NCBI GenBank assembly: GCA_029265975.1
Contig: JAJUGN010000005.1
Location: forward strand, 1 to 63,322
Origin: Clostridiales bacterium
Lineage (GTDB): Bacteria > Bacillota > Clostridia > Oscillospirales > Oscillospiraceae
Reading direction: 5' to 3'
Length of the DNA: 63,322 nt
The translations under genes and the position numbers were made by a program. Positions 23,925 through 32,091 of the stretch are shown in pieces (the stretch's first letter is position 1; every line of letters starts with the position of its first letter). A model generated the notes under the pieces. It ran no database searches and was not told the DNA's origin. It saw only the letters and a program-made list of their open reading frames with translations.

Positions 23925-25433
23925 ATGGGGGAAAAAATCACGCTTGCTCTCGCCGCAATATTATTAATGCTTTCCGGCTGCGCCGCTCAGCCCGCCGCGC
24001 CTCCGAGCGCCTCGCCGCTCAAGAAAGCTCCGGAGGTTTCCGGCGCCCCGCCTTCAGTCGAGGTTTTCCTGCCGAAGGGCGCTCTGCCCGACGGGTCGTA
24101 TAAGGCGCAAAGCCTGCCCGCGCGATATTATGAAGATATTACGACTACACTTATCCCAAGAGGCGATTACGGGCGCATATGGCCTTATATCGGGGCGTAT
24201 ATTAAGAAGTCATGGCACAACTCGGAGTTCTACGGGCTTTGCGACGAGAACGGGCGCATCATCTGCGACCCCGTTTACCACGAAGTGAATCTGCTGGAAA
24301 AAGACGGTGTAAAGCTTTATGAGCTGATAAGATATGAAAAAATCGATAAAATAAGAAAAAACTCCAAAATCACGCTTGCGAGGCCCGACGGCAGCTGGGC
24401 CGGGGAGTATGACGAGATTATCACGCATATCAGCGCCAGGGAGTATCCTCCATACAAGGAACCGGAAAAACCCATGCCGTTTGATTGGCGAAAAGACATC
24501 ACCAATGAGTACATAACCGTGCGCAGGGGCGAAAAATGGGGCGCCATTGATTACAGCGGAAACGAGATACTTCCATGCGTATACCGCGCCCCGCTCTATT
24601 TTTCGGAGGGGCTGGCCTGCGCGCTGTCTGATGACGATAAAGAGGTATATTTTATCGACAGTAGCGGGAAAAAGGTCCTCGGTCCCTATCAGACACCTCA
24701 GCAGCTGGACAATTCCTATGTGGACTTTGAAGAGCCGCTTCCTCTCAACTACGGGCTTGTCTTTTACGAGGGTCGTACGAGGTTTTATAAGGACGGGAAG
24801 TACGGAGTCATAGATAAAAGCGGCAAAGTACTCGCAGAGCCCAGGTACGACTACATCTCCTCCTATTTCAAAGGTACTGCAAAGTATTTATCCGGCGGAA
24901 AAGATGGCCTTCTCGGTCCGAACGGCGAGGTTCTGCCCGAGGCTTCGAGAGAATCGCCTAAACAGACCGGAGAACAAAAAGCTTTGTCTTATAATGAAGA
25001 CGAAAAATATATATTAGACAAAAACAGCTTAAGGCTGAAGGTTAAGGACGGCGAGAGGTATTTCCCCGGGGTAAAAAAGGTTTATGATTTGAGCAACGGA
25101 AATTATTTACTTGATATATCCTCCAATAATCGGAGCTGGAAGATTATCGACTCCGAAGGCGCCGACGTTGCCGGTCCTTTTGAAGGCCATGTAGAAAAAA
25201 TCACGTCCGGCATGATATTTGTTCACACTGGAGAGCCTTGCATATTAGGAGAATATGAGTATTGGGTGAAACTCTATGACGAGACGGGGAAGCTGCTGAT
25301 TCCGGACAGGTATCTTTTTATCAAGCCGTTTGACAGCCGCTATCTGGTTCGGACCGAAATTTTCTCGGGGCTTATGAATCCGGGCGGCAAATGGGTTATA
25401 AAAGTTCCGCTCTACGAATATATGAACGACTGA
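23925..25433 (+). CDS. WG-repeat lipoprotein
   Basis: A 502-residue exported lipoprotein: hydrophobic N-terminus and lipobox LSGC (Cys about 18), then a Pro/Ala/Ser-rich linker. The body contains WG/KWG-type beta repeats, for example RRGEKWGAIDYSGNEILP, DGKYGVIDKSGKVLAEP and GGKDGLLGPNGEVLP, a family (pfam14903-like) of unknown but probably binding function. AGGAGG lies 6 nt before ATG 23925. It is followed 10 bp later by a second lipoprotein in the same operon. Anchored on the outer face of the membrane. Confidence 0.87.
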   Translation: MGEKITLALAAILLMLSGCAAQPAAPPSASPLKKAPEVSGAPPSVEVFLPKGALPDGSYKAQSLPARYYEDITTTLIPRGDYGRIWPYIGAYIKKSWHNSEFYGLCDENGRIICDPVYHEVNLLEKDGVKLYELIRYEKIDKIRKNSKITLARPDGSWAGEYDEIITHISAREYPPYKEPEKPMPFDWRKDITNEYITVRRGEKWGAIDYSGNEILPCVYRAPLYFSEGLACALSDDDKEVYFIDSSGKKVLGPYQTPQQLDNSYVDFEEPLPLNYGLVFYEGRTRFYKDGKYGVIDKSGKVLAEPRYDYISSYFKGTAKYLSGGKDGLLGPNGEVLPEASRESPKQTGEQKALSYNEDEKYILDKNSLRLKVKDGERYFPGVKKVYDLSNGNYLLDISSNNRSWKIIDSEGADVAGPFEGHVEKITSGMIFVHTGEPCILGEYEYWVKLYDETGKLLIPDRYLFIKPFDSRYLVRTEIFSGLMNPGGKWVIKVPLYEYMND

Positions 25434-25443
25434 GGAGAATATT

Positions 25444-26343
25444 ATGAAACGTATATTTGCACTCCTGCTCGCCTTCACATTCTTTGCAGTGTCCGCCGCC
25501 TGCGGTCCGGCTAATTCTGCGCCCTCCCCCTCGCCGAAGCCCTCCTCCGAGGTTTTTAAGTTCACAAATAATAACATGCCGCGCATAGACGGCTCGACGG
25601 CGAACATTCCGCTCATCACGGCTGTGCGTTCGGTGCTCCTTGGCATTCCGAGAGAGGATAATTTCGCCGTTTCCGGCACTGACAACGCGTATGTCAATCT
25701 TATTGACGGCAAGGCAGACATTCTTCTGGTTTACGCTCCTGCGCAGGACTCGCTCAACTACGCTCAGGAAAAGAACGTGAGGCTGGAGATGGCTCCCATC
25801 GGAAAAGACGCGCTTGTGTTTCTCGTAAACAAGAAAAACCCGGTTCAAAACCTCAGCGACAAGCAGCTGGTCGACATTTATTCCGGTAAAATAACCAACT
25901 GGAAGAGCGTCGGCGGCAGGGACGCCGAGATTAAGGCATATCAAAGGCAGCTTCTCTCCGGCAGCCAGACCATGATGGATAAGCTCGTCATGAAGGGCAC
26001 GCCCATGGCCAAGGCGCCGTCGACTTACATAATAGGGGACATGGGGCTTCTTGTGGACGCGGTCGCGGTCTACGACGGAGCCGAGAACGCAATCGGCTAC
26101 AACGTTTACTATTATGTGAGCCGCATGAAGCTCGACGAAAACATCCGCCTTTTGTCGGTAAACGGTGTCGAGCCCTCCACCAAGTCAATCGCCTCGGGCG
26201 CCTATCCCTTCGTCAACGACTTCTATGCGGTAATCCGCTCCGACGCGCCTAAAAACAGCCCTCAGCGAATTCTCTTCGACTGGATACAGTCAGGCAAGGG
26301 GCAGGAGCTTGTGGTCCACGAGGGCTACGCGCCGGTCCGCTGA
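25444..26343 (+). CDS. PstS-like periplasmic-binding-type lipoprotein
   Basis: A 299-residue lipoprotein: signal peptide, lipobox-like SAACGP (Cys about 20), Ser/Pro linker. The body reads like a phosphate-binding PstS-type solute-binding domain: NNMPRIDGSTANIPL near the start, KDALVFLVNKKNPVQNLSDKQLVDIYSGKITNW in the middle (a very typical PstS segment) and a C-terminal FDWIQSGKGQELV. No pstCAB follows, so it is an orphan that may act as a ligand sensor with the WG lipoprotein just upstream. The ligand could be phosphate or another anion. Confidence 0.83.
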   Translation: MKRIFALLLAFTFFAVSAACGPANSAPSPSPKPSSEVFKFTNNNMPRIDGSTANIPLITAVRSVLLGIPREDNFAVSGTDNAYVNLIDGKADILLVYAPAQDSLNYAQEKNVRLEMAPIGKDALVFLVNKKNPVQNLSDKQLVDIYSGKITNWKSVGGRDAEIKAYQRQLLSGSQTMMDKLVMKGTPMAKAPSTYIIGDMGLLVDAVAVYDGAENAIGYNVYYYVSRMKLDENIRLLSVNGVEPSTKSIASGAYPFVNDFYAVIRSDAPKNSPQRILFDWIQSGKGQELVVHEGYAPVR

Positions 26344-26406
26344 TAATAGCCGCCGGCATGACCGCCGGAGGTTCCGGAGGCTCCTCAGACGGGAATAAAC
26401 GCACAT

Positions 26407-26450
26407 AAAGGCTGCCGGAATCCCTGTACCGAAGGGGCGCGGCAGCCTTT
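26407..26450 (+). terminator. terminator of lipoprotein operon
   Basis: Perfect 10-bp stem AAAGGCTGCC / GGCAGCCTTT (26407-26416 with 26441-26450) with an inner CCCT/AGGG-type pairing. The T-tract is short. Confidence 0.7.
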
Positions 26451-26613
26451 GATCCTGATTTGTTTTCATGTTCCAAATTAAAAAACCAGTTTGACTGCAT
26501 GCATTACATGCCGTATAATTATATGTACATTGGTATGAATCATTTTCCGGCAACCTGCGTATACTGACTTTTTTATGCGAAAAGCAACGAATACATAAGG
26601 GTGTGTTTCAGGA

Positions 26614-27321
26614 TTGAAGGTGCTGATAATTATTCCCGCATATAACGAGCAGCAGAGCATTGAAAAGGTTGTTTCATCTTTAAGGGAGCACGCTCCGTTC
26701 GCGGATTGCCTCGTGATAAACGACTGCTCGACGGACTCGACAAGAATGATTCTCCGAAGACTGGGGGCAAGCTATCTCGACCTTGCCTTTAACCTGGGCA
26801 TCGGCGGCTGCGTACAGAGCGGTTATTTATATGCCGCGGAAAACGGCTACGATATAGCCGTTCAGTTCGACGGCGACGGCCAGCACGACGCTTCCTTCAT
26901 AGAAAGGCTTATCGAGCCTATTCTTGCCGGAGACTGCGATTACGCGATAGGCTCCAGGTTTCTGGACGGGGCGGAGCAGGGTTTCAGGTCCACAGGCTCG
27001 CGCAGGATTGGCATCAAGCTGCTCAGCGGGCTCATTCGCATCTTTGCCGGAGTAAGCGTCAGGGATGTTACCAGCGGTTTCCGGGCCGCAAACCGCCGCG
27101 TGATAGAGCTGTTTTCAAGAGAGTACGCCCAGGATTACCCCGAGCCCGAGGCGATCGTGGCCGCCGCCATGAAGAGCTTCAGGATAGCTGAGGTTCCTGT
27201 TGTAATGCACGAACGCTGCGGCGGAAAAAGCTCCATAAACGCTTTCAGGTCGTTTTACTACATTCTCAAGGTGTCTTTAGCCGTGATGCTTCGCAGATTT
27301 TCCGCAAAAGGAGTGAATTGA
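26614..27321 (+). CDS. family 2 glycosyltransferase
   Basis: A 235-residue GT-A-fold glycosyltransferase. Motifs: IIIPAYNEQQSIEKVV at the N-terminus, VINDCSTDST near 36, and FDGDGQHD (DXD region) near 89. It resembles dolichyl/polyprenyl-phosphate sugar transferases, although without the usual C-terminal membrane helices. The start is TTG 26614. Next gene is DUF2304 (1-bp gap), a common partner of this GT2 group, and then a polysaccharide deacetylase: an envelope polysaccharide operon. Confidence 0.88.
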   Translation: MKVLIIIPAYNEQQSIEKVVSSLREHAPFADCLVINDCSTDSTRMILRRLGASYLDLAFNLGIGGCVQSGYLYAAENGYDIAVQFDGDGQHDASFIERLIEPILAGDCDYAIGSRFLDGAEQGFRSTGSRRIGIKLLSGLIRIFAGVSVRDVTSGFRAANRRVIELFSREYAQDYPEPEAIVAAAMKSFRIAEVPVVMHERCGGKSSINAFRSFYYILKVSLAVMLRRFSAKGVN

Positions 27322-27322
27322 G

Positions 27323-27718
27323 ATGGTACCGGCTTTAAGATACGCCCTGCTTCTGGCGGTCGCCTTATATTTTGTAATCCTTTTCCATATCCTGAGCAGG
27401 CGCAGGCTGAACCTGAAATACTCCCTGCTGTGGATAGTTTCGGGATTCCTTATGCTTATAATAGGCGTCTTTCCGGAAATAATGACCTTTTTGACGCGCC
27501 TTATAGGAATAAAGGAGCCGGCAAACGGTCTTTTCGCGCTCGTTTGCTTCTGTATTATAATCATACTGATGTCTATCACCGCGATAGTTACGACGCTCAA
27601 CGAAAAATGCACCAGGCTCGTTCAGACGGTTGCCATCCTCGAAAAAAGGATAAGGGAGCTCGAGGGCAGGCCGGCGGCGCCGGAGGACGCGGACATATTT
27701 GAAAAAACCGGGTTTTAA
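27323..27718 (+). CDS. DUF2304 membrane protein
   Basis: A 131-residue protein with three hydrophobic segments (about 5-22, 32-50 and 68-90), then a coiled-coil-like tail (LVQTVAILEKRIRELEG). The LKYSLLWIVSGFLMLIIGVFPEI pattern is typical of DUF2304. The family is recurrently adjacent to family 2 glycosyltransferases and may anchor the enzyme or help flip lipid-linked sugar. Function not established. Confidence 0.83.
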   Translation: MVPALRYALLLAVALYFVILFHILSRRRLNLKYSLLWIVSGFLMLIIGVFPEIMTFLTRLIGIKEPANGLFALVCFCIIIILMSITAIVTTLNEKCTRLVQTVAILEKRIRELEGRPAAPEDADIFEKTGF

Positions 27719-27797
27719 CACGCCTTTCTCCCCTGTTTTGCGGCCCGGCTGCGAAACGGGGGTCTTGCTTTGCAAATTATGAAAAACGGGTGAATCG

Positions 27798-28634
27798 ATG
27801 AAGAATATTTTTACCGTTGACACGGAGGACTGGTTCCACGCGAATTACGAGGGCACCTCTTTCCCGGATACCTTTAATGCCCGCTACACGGTTGAAAAAA
27901 ACGTCGACTCTTATCTCGGGCATTTTGACAGATACGGCTGCAAAGCGACATTTTTTGTGCTCGGCTCGGTAGCCGAGCAATTTCCGCAAATGGTGAGAAA
28001 AATTGCCGAAAGCGGCCACGAGATAGCAAGCCACGGATACTCCCACCTTCTGGTTTACAGGCAGTCTCCTGATGAGTTCAGGGAGGATGTTCGCAAAAGC
28101 CGCCACCTTCTTGAGGACATAAGCGGCAGCCGCGTAATCGGATACCGCGCCCCGTCCTGGTCCATCACGAGAGAGTCGCTATGGGCGCTCGACATACTTA
28201 TCCAGGAAGGCTTTGAATATGATTCCAGCATTTTCCCCACAAGAAACTACCTTTACGGGATACCCGACGCCCCCCGTTTTGCAAATCGGCCGATTGTAAA
28301 CGGCGAGGAAGTCAAAATACTTGAAATTCCTCCTTCAACATTCCGGGCGGCGGGCTTGAACATTCCCTTCTCGGGCGGCTTTTATTTCCGCGCCCTCCCC
28401 TTCTTCCTTATAGACAGGTTCACCTCGGCGGTTAACAGCGTCGGACATCCGGCTGTTTTCTACCTGCACCCCAGGGAGATCGATCCGGATCAGCCGAGGC
28501 TTCAGCTTTCGCTGCGTGACGGCTTTGTACACTACTACGGCGTGGAAGGCTGCGAAAAAAAGCTGCTGAGGCTTCTTGAAAAATATAAGACAGCCTCCAT
28601 AGCCGAAGAGTTTTTCAGCCTTCTTCAGACTTAA
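27798..28634 (+). CDS. polysaccharide deacetylase (NodB-like)
   Basis: A 278-residue carbohydrate esterase family 4 protein. The metal site is visible: FTVDTEDWFH (catalytic and metal Asp, residues 6-10) and the H-X3-H motif SHGYSH near 78-83; the later RAPSWS motif (about 118) and the HPREID motif near 220 complete the site. The overall pattern matches the XrtA/PEP-CTERM-type deacetylase branch (DUF3473-like). No signal peptide is evident, as in that branch. It is expected to de-N-acetylate an envelope or exopolysaccharide made with the upstream GT2. Confidence 0.88.
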   Translation: MKNIFTVDTEDWFHANYEGTSFPDTFNARYTVEKNVDSYLGHFDRYGCKATFFVLGSVAEQFPQMVRKIAESGHEIASHGYSHLLVYRQSPDEFREDVRKSRHLLEDISGSRVIGYRAPSWSITRESLWALDILIQEGFEYDSSIFPTRNYLYGIPDAPRFANRPIVNGEEVKILEIPPSTFRAAGLNIPFSGGFYFRALPFFLIDRFTSAVNSVGHPAVFYLHPREIDPDQPRLQLSLRDGFVHYYGVEGCEKKLLRLLEKYKTASIAEEFFSLLQT

Positions 28635-28672
28635 AATCAATATAAATCGCCTTTTAGCCCTGATATGAAAAT

Positions 28673-28698
28673 AAGAGGCATAAGACCCGCTTATGCCT
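28673..28698. repeat. direct repeat left of copy C: duplicated terminator hairpin
   Basis: 26-bp unit with stem GAGGCATAAG / CTTATGCCT. Repeated with one mismatch at 28891-28916, both copies exactly abutting the element. Confidence 0.85.
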
Positions 28699-28890
28699 CA
28701 GCCTGTCGAAAAACTTGTTTACAGCAAAAAAGCTTCGCAGAATTTCCGCCGCGAATGGCGGAAAAAAGTCAAATCTGTCATTTCCGGCGGCGTGTACGTC
28801 GGAAATGACACCTCTCATGACGGGCGCGGCAGAGCGGCCGTCATTTAACCCCCTTGTCAAAAAAGCCCTTTGGGCTTTTTTGACAAGCTG
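28699..28890 (+). mobile_element. MITE-like structured repeat, copy C (192 bp)
   Basis: Same length and almost the same sequence as copy A, running from CAGCCTGTCGAAAAAC to GGGCTTTTTTGACAAGCTG. All four internal hairpins are conserved, including compensating context around TTCCGCC/GGCGGAA. Inserted between deacetylase and membrane-protein genes, inside or beside their shared terminator. Confidence 0.87.
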
Positions 28891-28916
28891 AAGAGGCATA
28901 AGCCCCGCTTATGCCT
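28891..28916. repeat. direct repeat right of copy C
   Basis: Second copy of the 26-bp terminator hairpin, followed by CTTATTTCTATTTTATTTT, so this copy still looks like a working terminator for the plus-strand envelope operon. Confidence 0.85.
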
Positions 28917-28933
28917 CTTATTTCTATTTTATT

Positions 28934-29356
28934 TTATCTGTAATAAAATATGCTCAGCAGCATCGCGAGAAAAGAGCAGAGCGTGAGCCAGAAGGAAATC
29001 GATCCTGCAAAAGCGAGAACCGTTTTAACGGCGAAGCTCATGCTCAGGCTCGCCGCGAATATAAGCAGAGCGACCGCGATAAAGACCGCGGCTGATATCA
29101 GGATAATTTTTGAAAATCTTAAAACGCTGAAGCAGGTCGGGCTTATGCAATACCCCTCCCTTTCTCCTCCGCAGTGAGCTCTGTGAACCGCGGTTTCAAC
29201 AAATAGCAGCATCACCGATGCAAAAGCAAAGGGAAGCATCGCTTTTACGGACACTAAGAATCCCATACACCACACAATTCCTGTGGCGACGCCGAGCAGC
29301 AGTCCTAGCAAAACGGGTACCCACAAGGGTATTCCTCTGTTTTGGATAATGAACAC
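28934..29356 (-). CDS. small integral membrane protein, unknown function
   Basis: Up to 140 residues with about four hydrophobic helices (roughly 11-33, 38-53, 83-105 and 112-137) and a central loop containing HRAHCGG and CISPTC. I do not recognise the family. The start is unclear: GTG 29356 overlaps the AGGAGG site itself, ATT shortly after would have ideal spacing, and TTG at 29326 has AGAGGA 6 nt upstream. No functional neighbour explains it. A terminator-like hairpin lies about 90 bp upstream on the same strand. Confidence 0.6.
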   Translation of the reverse strand: MFIIQNRGIPLWVPVLLGLLLGVATGIVWCMGFLVSVKAMLPFAFASVMLLFVETAVHRAHCGGEREGYCISPTCFSVLRFSKIILISAAVFIAVALLIFAASLSMSFAVKTVLAFAGSISFWLTLCSFLAMLLSIFYYR

Positions 29357-29419
29357 CTCCTTATTTATCCATCTTTATACAATATATGCTGCGTTTCGGA
29401 TTTTCGACATTTTCATATT

Positions 29420-29475
29420 ACGCGCCCTCGCCCGACGTCAGGGCGCTAAAAAAGAGCGGCTTTCGGGAGGCCGCT
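29420..29475 (-). terminator. tandem hairpins with intrinsic terminator in minus-strand leader
   Basis: Minus strand: GAGCGGC..GCCGCTC stem followed by TTTTTT, then at once a second stem GCGCCCT..AGGGCGC. The pair lies upstream of the small membrane protein gene, with no gene ending here on that strand, so it looks like a leader terminator rather than a gene end. The remainder of the 29357-29656 spacer is AT-rich. Confidence 0.55.
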
Positions 29476-29656
29476 CCTCGGACGCACCTATACGCCTATA
29501 TCATTTTTAAGTAAAATTTTAGGTAAAATGTTATATTATTTTTTCTTTTCTTTTGTTATAATCAAGCTATGAGGACATAATGCCATTTATACAGGATAGG
29601 CAAAAAGCGTTTTGGCATTTTGGACCCAAAACACAGCGGCTGCAAAGGAGGCTTCT

Positions 29657-30844
29657 ATGGGAAAAAAGATAACCGACAGGGTTACATGGGTCGGCAAGAC
29701 GGACTGGGAGCTAAGGACATTCCACGGCGACGAGCTTTCCACATTCAGGGGCTCGTCATACAACTCCTATCTTGTTCGAGACGGAAAAACCGCGCTGATA
29801 GACACCGTCTGGCTGCCCTACGACAGAGAGTTTGTCAAAAAGCTTAAGGAAGAAATCGACCTTGCGGAGATAGATTACGTTATAGCGAATCACGGCGAGG
29901 TGGATCACAGCGGAGCGCTTCCGGCGCTTATGCGCGAGATACCCGGCACCCCGATTTACTGCACGGCTAACGCAGTGAAGTCCATAAAAGGACAGTACCA
30001 TGAGGACTGGAATTTCGTTACCGTGAAGACCGGTGACAAGCTTGATCTCGGAAGCTGCACGCTGACCTTCATCGAGGCTCCGATGCTCCACTGGCCCGAC
30101 ACGATGTTCACATATATGAGCGGAGAGAATATCCTCTTCAGCAACGACGGCTTCGGTCAGCACTTCGCTTCCGAATCGCTCTTCAACGACACTGTGGACC
30201 CTCACGAAGTCGAGGCCGAGGCGATGAAGTACTACGCGAACATCCTAACTCCCTTCAGCCAGATGGCTGAGAAGAAGATTAGGGAAATAGTCGCCATGAA
30301 TCTTCCAATTTCCATGATATGCCCCAGCCACGGTATAATATGGAAGGATAAACCCATGCAGATAGTCGACAAATACCTCCAGTGGGCAAACGCCTACAAG
30401 GAAAACCGGATAAGCATAGTCTATGACACTATGTGGAACGCAACCCGGAAGATGGCGGAGGCAATAGCGGACGGCATCCGCGCCGCGGACCCTGCCGTTA
30501 CCGTCAAGCTCTTCAACTCGGCCAAAACCGACAAATCCGATATAATTACCGAAATCTTCCGCTCAAAGGCGGTTATAATGGGCTCCCCCACAGTAAACAA
30601 CGGATACCTCTATTCGATTGCCGGGATTCTGGATCTGATCCGCGGGATGAAGTTCAAAAACAAGAAGGCCGCCGCCTTCGGCAGCTACGGCTGGAGCGGC
30701 GAAGCCGTCAGGCTAATGGGCGAGGAGCTTTCCAAGGCCGGCTTCGAGCTTGTGGACGAAGGTTTCAGGACGACATGGGTCCCGGACGGCGACGTGACCG
30801 CAAAGCTCCGCCAGTACGGCTTCGAGCTTGCTCCGAAACTTTGA
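29657..30844 (+). CDS. FprA-family flavodiiron protein
   Basis: A 395-residue A-type flavoprotein that reduces O2 to water and/or NO to N2O in the cytoplasm of anaerobes. The N-terminal metallo-beta-lactamase-like domain has the diiron ligand motif NHGEVDHSG (about 80-88), HWPD near 149, DGFG near 168 and SHGIIW near 228. The C-terminal flavodoxin domain begins near 250 with YDTMWNATRKMAEAI. Start ATG 29657 follows AAAGGAGG; an upstream extension has no site. Rubredoxin, its electron donor, is encoded 59 bp downstream. Together they would help protect the oxygen-sensitive nitrogenase and flavoenzymes encoded nearby. Confidence 0.95.
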   Translation: MGKKITDRVTWVGKTDWELRTFHGDELSTFRGSSYNSYLVRDGKTALIDTVWLPYDREFVKKLKEEIDLAEIDYVIANHGEVDHSGALPALMREIPGTPIYCTANAVKSIKGQYHEDWNFVTVKTGDKLDLGSCTLTFIEAPMLHWPDTMFTYMSGENILFSNDGFGQHFASESLFNDTVDPHEVEAEAMKYYANILTPFSQMAEKKIREIVAMNLPISMICPSHGIIWKDKPMQIVDKYLQWANAYKENRISIVYDTMWNATRKMAEAIADGIRAADPAVTVKLFNSAKTDKSDIITEIFRSKAVIMGSPTVNNGYLYSIAGILDLIRGMKFKNKKAAAFGSYGWSGEAVRLMGEELSKAGFELVDEGFRTTWVPDGDVTAKLRQYGFELAPKL

Positions 30845-30903
30845 TGCGAGTCGATATATTTTTTTGGGTATAAATTAAAAATTAAAACAATCAGGAGGTT
30901 CTT

Positions 30904-31065
30904 ATGAAAAAGTACAAGTGCTCTGTCTGCGGTTATGTTTACGACGAGTCCGCCGGCGATCCCGATAACGGAGTAGCGCCCGGAACAAAATGGGAGGAGC
31001 TTCCCGGAGACTGGTCCTGCCCCGTGTGCGGCGCTTCCAAGGACCAGTTTGAGGAGCAGGCTTAA
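30904..31065 (+). CDS. rubredoxin
   Basis: A 53-residue one-iron electron carrier. Both Cys pairs are present: [11 protein letters not shown] (CX2C, residues 6-9) and [13 protein letters not shown] (CX2C, residues 39-42), with the conserved GDPDNG and PGTKWEELP between. Length is standard. A CAGGAGG site precedes ATG 30904. It presumably passes electrons to the FprA protein just upstream; a strong terminator follows. Confidence 0.96.
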   Translation: MKKYKCSVCGYVYDESAGDPDNGVAPGTKWEELPGDWSCPVCGASKDQFEEQA

Positions 31066-31075
31066 ACTGAAATGC

Positions 31076-31110
31076 CGGAGGCGGGGCAAAAGCCCCGCCT
31101 CCGTTTTTTT
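31076..31110 (+). terminator. terminator of fprA-rubredoxin operon
   Basis: Perfect 12-bp stem CGGAGGCGGGGC / GCCCCGCCTCCG, AAAA loop, T7. Confidence 0.95.
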
Positions 31111-31144
31111 ACTGGAAATATCGCCTGAAATCCGCTTGTGCACA

Positions 31145-31171
31145 TAAATCTTTTATAAAAACATCCGATTA
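31145..31171 (+). promoter_or_regulatory. sigma-D (FliA/SigD) type promoter for motAB
   Basis: TAAA (31145-31148), 15-bp spacer, TCCGATTA (31164-31171), matching the flagellar consensus TAAA-N15-GCCGATAA at 10 of 12 positions. It lies 45 bp before motA. Confidence 0.72.
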
Positions 31172-31215
31172 AATAATTAAGGATAAGAGCATACGCTACG
31201 GGTTATGGTGATACA

Positions 31216-32091
31216 ATGAAGAAATTCGATCTTACAACCGCAATAGGGCTCATCGGCGCCGCTTTCGTCGTTTTTATGAGCATAGTATGGGGAAGATGGG
31301 CCGATATTCCGGGAAGCCTCGGCAAGTTCATAGATATCCCCTCGGTCTTCATCTGCGTTTTCGGACCGATTGCGGCTCTGCTGGTCGCTTTTGAGTTCAA
31401 CACCATTGCCAGCGTTCCCTCTATACTCCGCAACGCCTTTCTGAACAAGGAGATTTCAAAGCCCGAGCTGATGAAGCTGTTCATCGATTTTTCAAAGCAG
31501 GCTCGCCGCGAGGGTATTCTTACCCTCGAAAGGCATTTGGATAAAATAAGGGACAAGTTCATAAAATCCGGCATACAAATGGTCGTCGACGGCTTCGACG
31601 AAGAGACCATACGCGACATCATGGGCCTTGAAATCGACAAGACAAACGAACGCCATAAAAAGTGCATACAGCTTTTCAGAATGTGGGCCAACCTCGCACC
31701 TTCAATCGCAATGATGGGAACCTTTATCGGCCTTGTTCATATGATGACGACCTTTAACGACATAGACAGGTTCGGGGAATCCTTCGCAACAGTCGTCGTC
31801 ACCTCGTTTTACGGCGTAATTCTTGCAAATATGGTCTTCTCCCCTCTCGCGAACAAGCTCGACATTAAGAACCAGAACGAAATAAACAGGATGGAAATGA
31901 TACTCGAAGGCATTGTCGGACTGAGCCGCGGCTATAGCCCCAACGTGCTTGAAGACAGCATTAAGCCCTTCCTTACCCCTGCCGAAAGGCTGCAGTACGA
32001 GGTTGTGCACATCAAGGACGTAAAGGGCCTGAATCCGGCCGGATATGTAAAGACGGGGAACAGAAAAAATGGCAAAGAATACGTCGCGTAA
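31216..32091 (+). CDS. motA: flagellar motor stator protein MotA
   Basis: A 291-residue inner-membrane stator subunit. Four hydrophobic segments: about 8-26, 41-60, and the pair around WANLAPSIAMMGTFIGLVHMM and FATVVVTSFYGVILANMVF, which are the MotA/TolQ/ExbB signature helices carrying the conserved Pro residues of the proton channel. The cytoplasmic loop between helices 2 and 3 is charged, as required to contact the rotor. It overlaps motB by 23 bp. ExbB/TolQ is excluded by length and by the MotB partner. No other flagellar gene is in the window. Confidence 0.9.
   Translation: MKKFDLTTAIGLIGAAFVVFMSIVWGRWADIPGSLGKFIDIPSVFICVFGPIAALLVAFEFNTIASVPSILRNAFLNKEISKPELMKLFIDFSKQARREGILTLERHLDKIRDKFIKSGIQMVVDGFDEETIRDIMGLEIDKTNERHKKCIQLFRMWANLAPSIAMMGTFIGLVHMMTTFNDIDRFGESFATVVVTSFYGVILANMVFSPLANKLDIKNQNEINRMEMILEGIVGLSRGYSPNVLEDSIKPFLTPAERLQYEVVHIKDVKGLNPAGYVKTGNRKNGKEYVA

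Noticed and set aside
23867-24103. Possible upstream gene starting TTG with AAGGAG, containing a CPVC motif
   Set aside because: It overlaps the lipoprotein in another frame for most of its length and becomes Arg-rich nonsense; the lipoprotein has its own AGGAGG and signal peptide.
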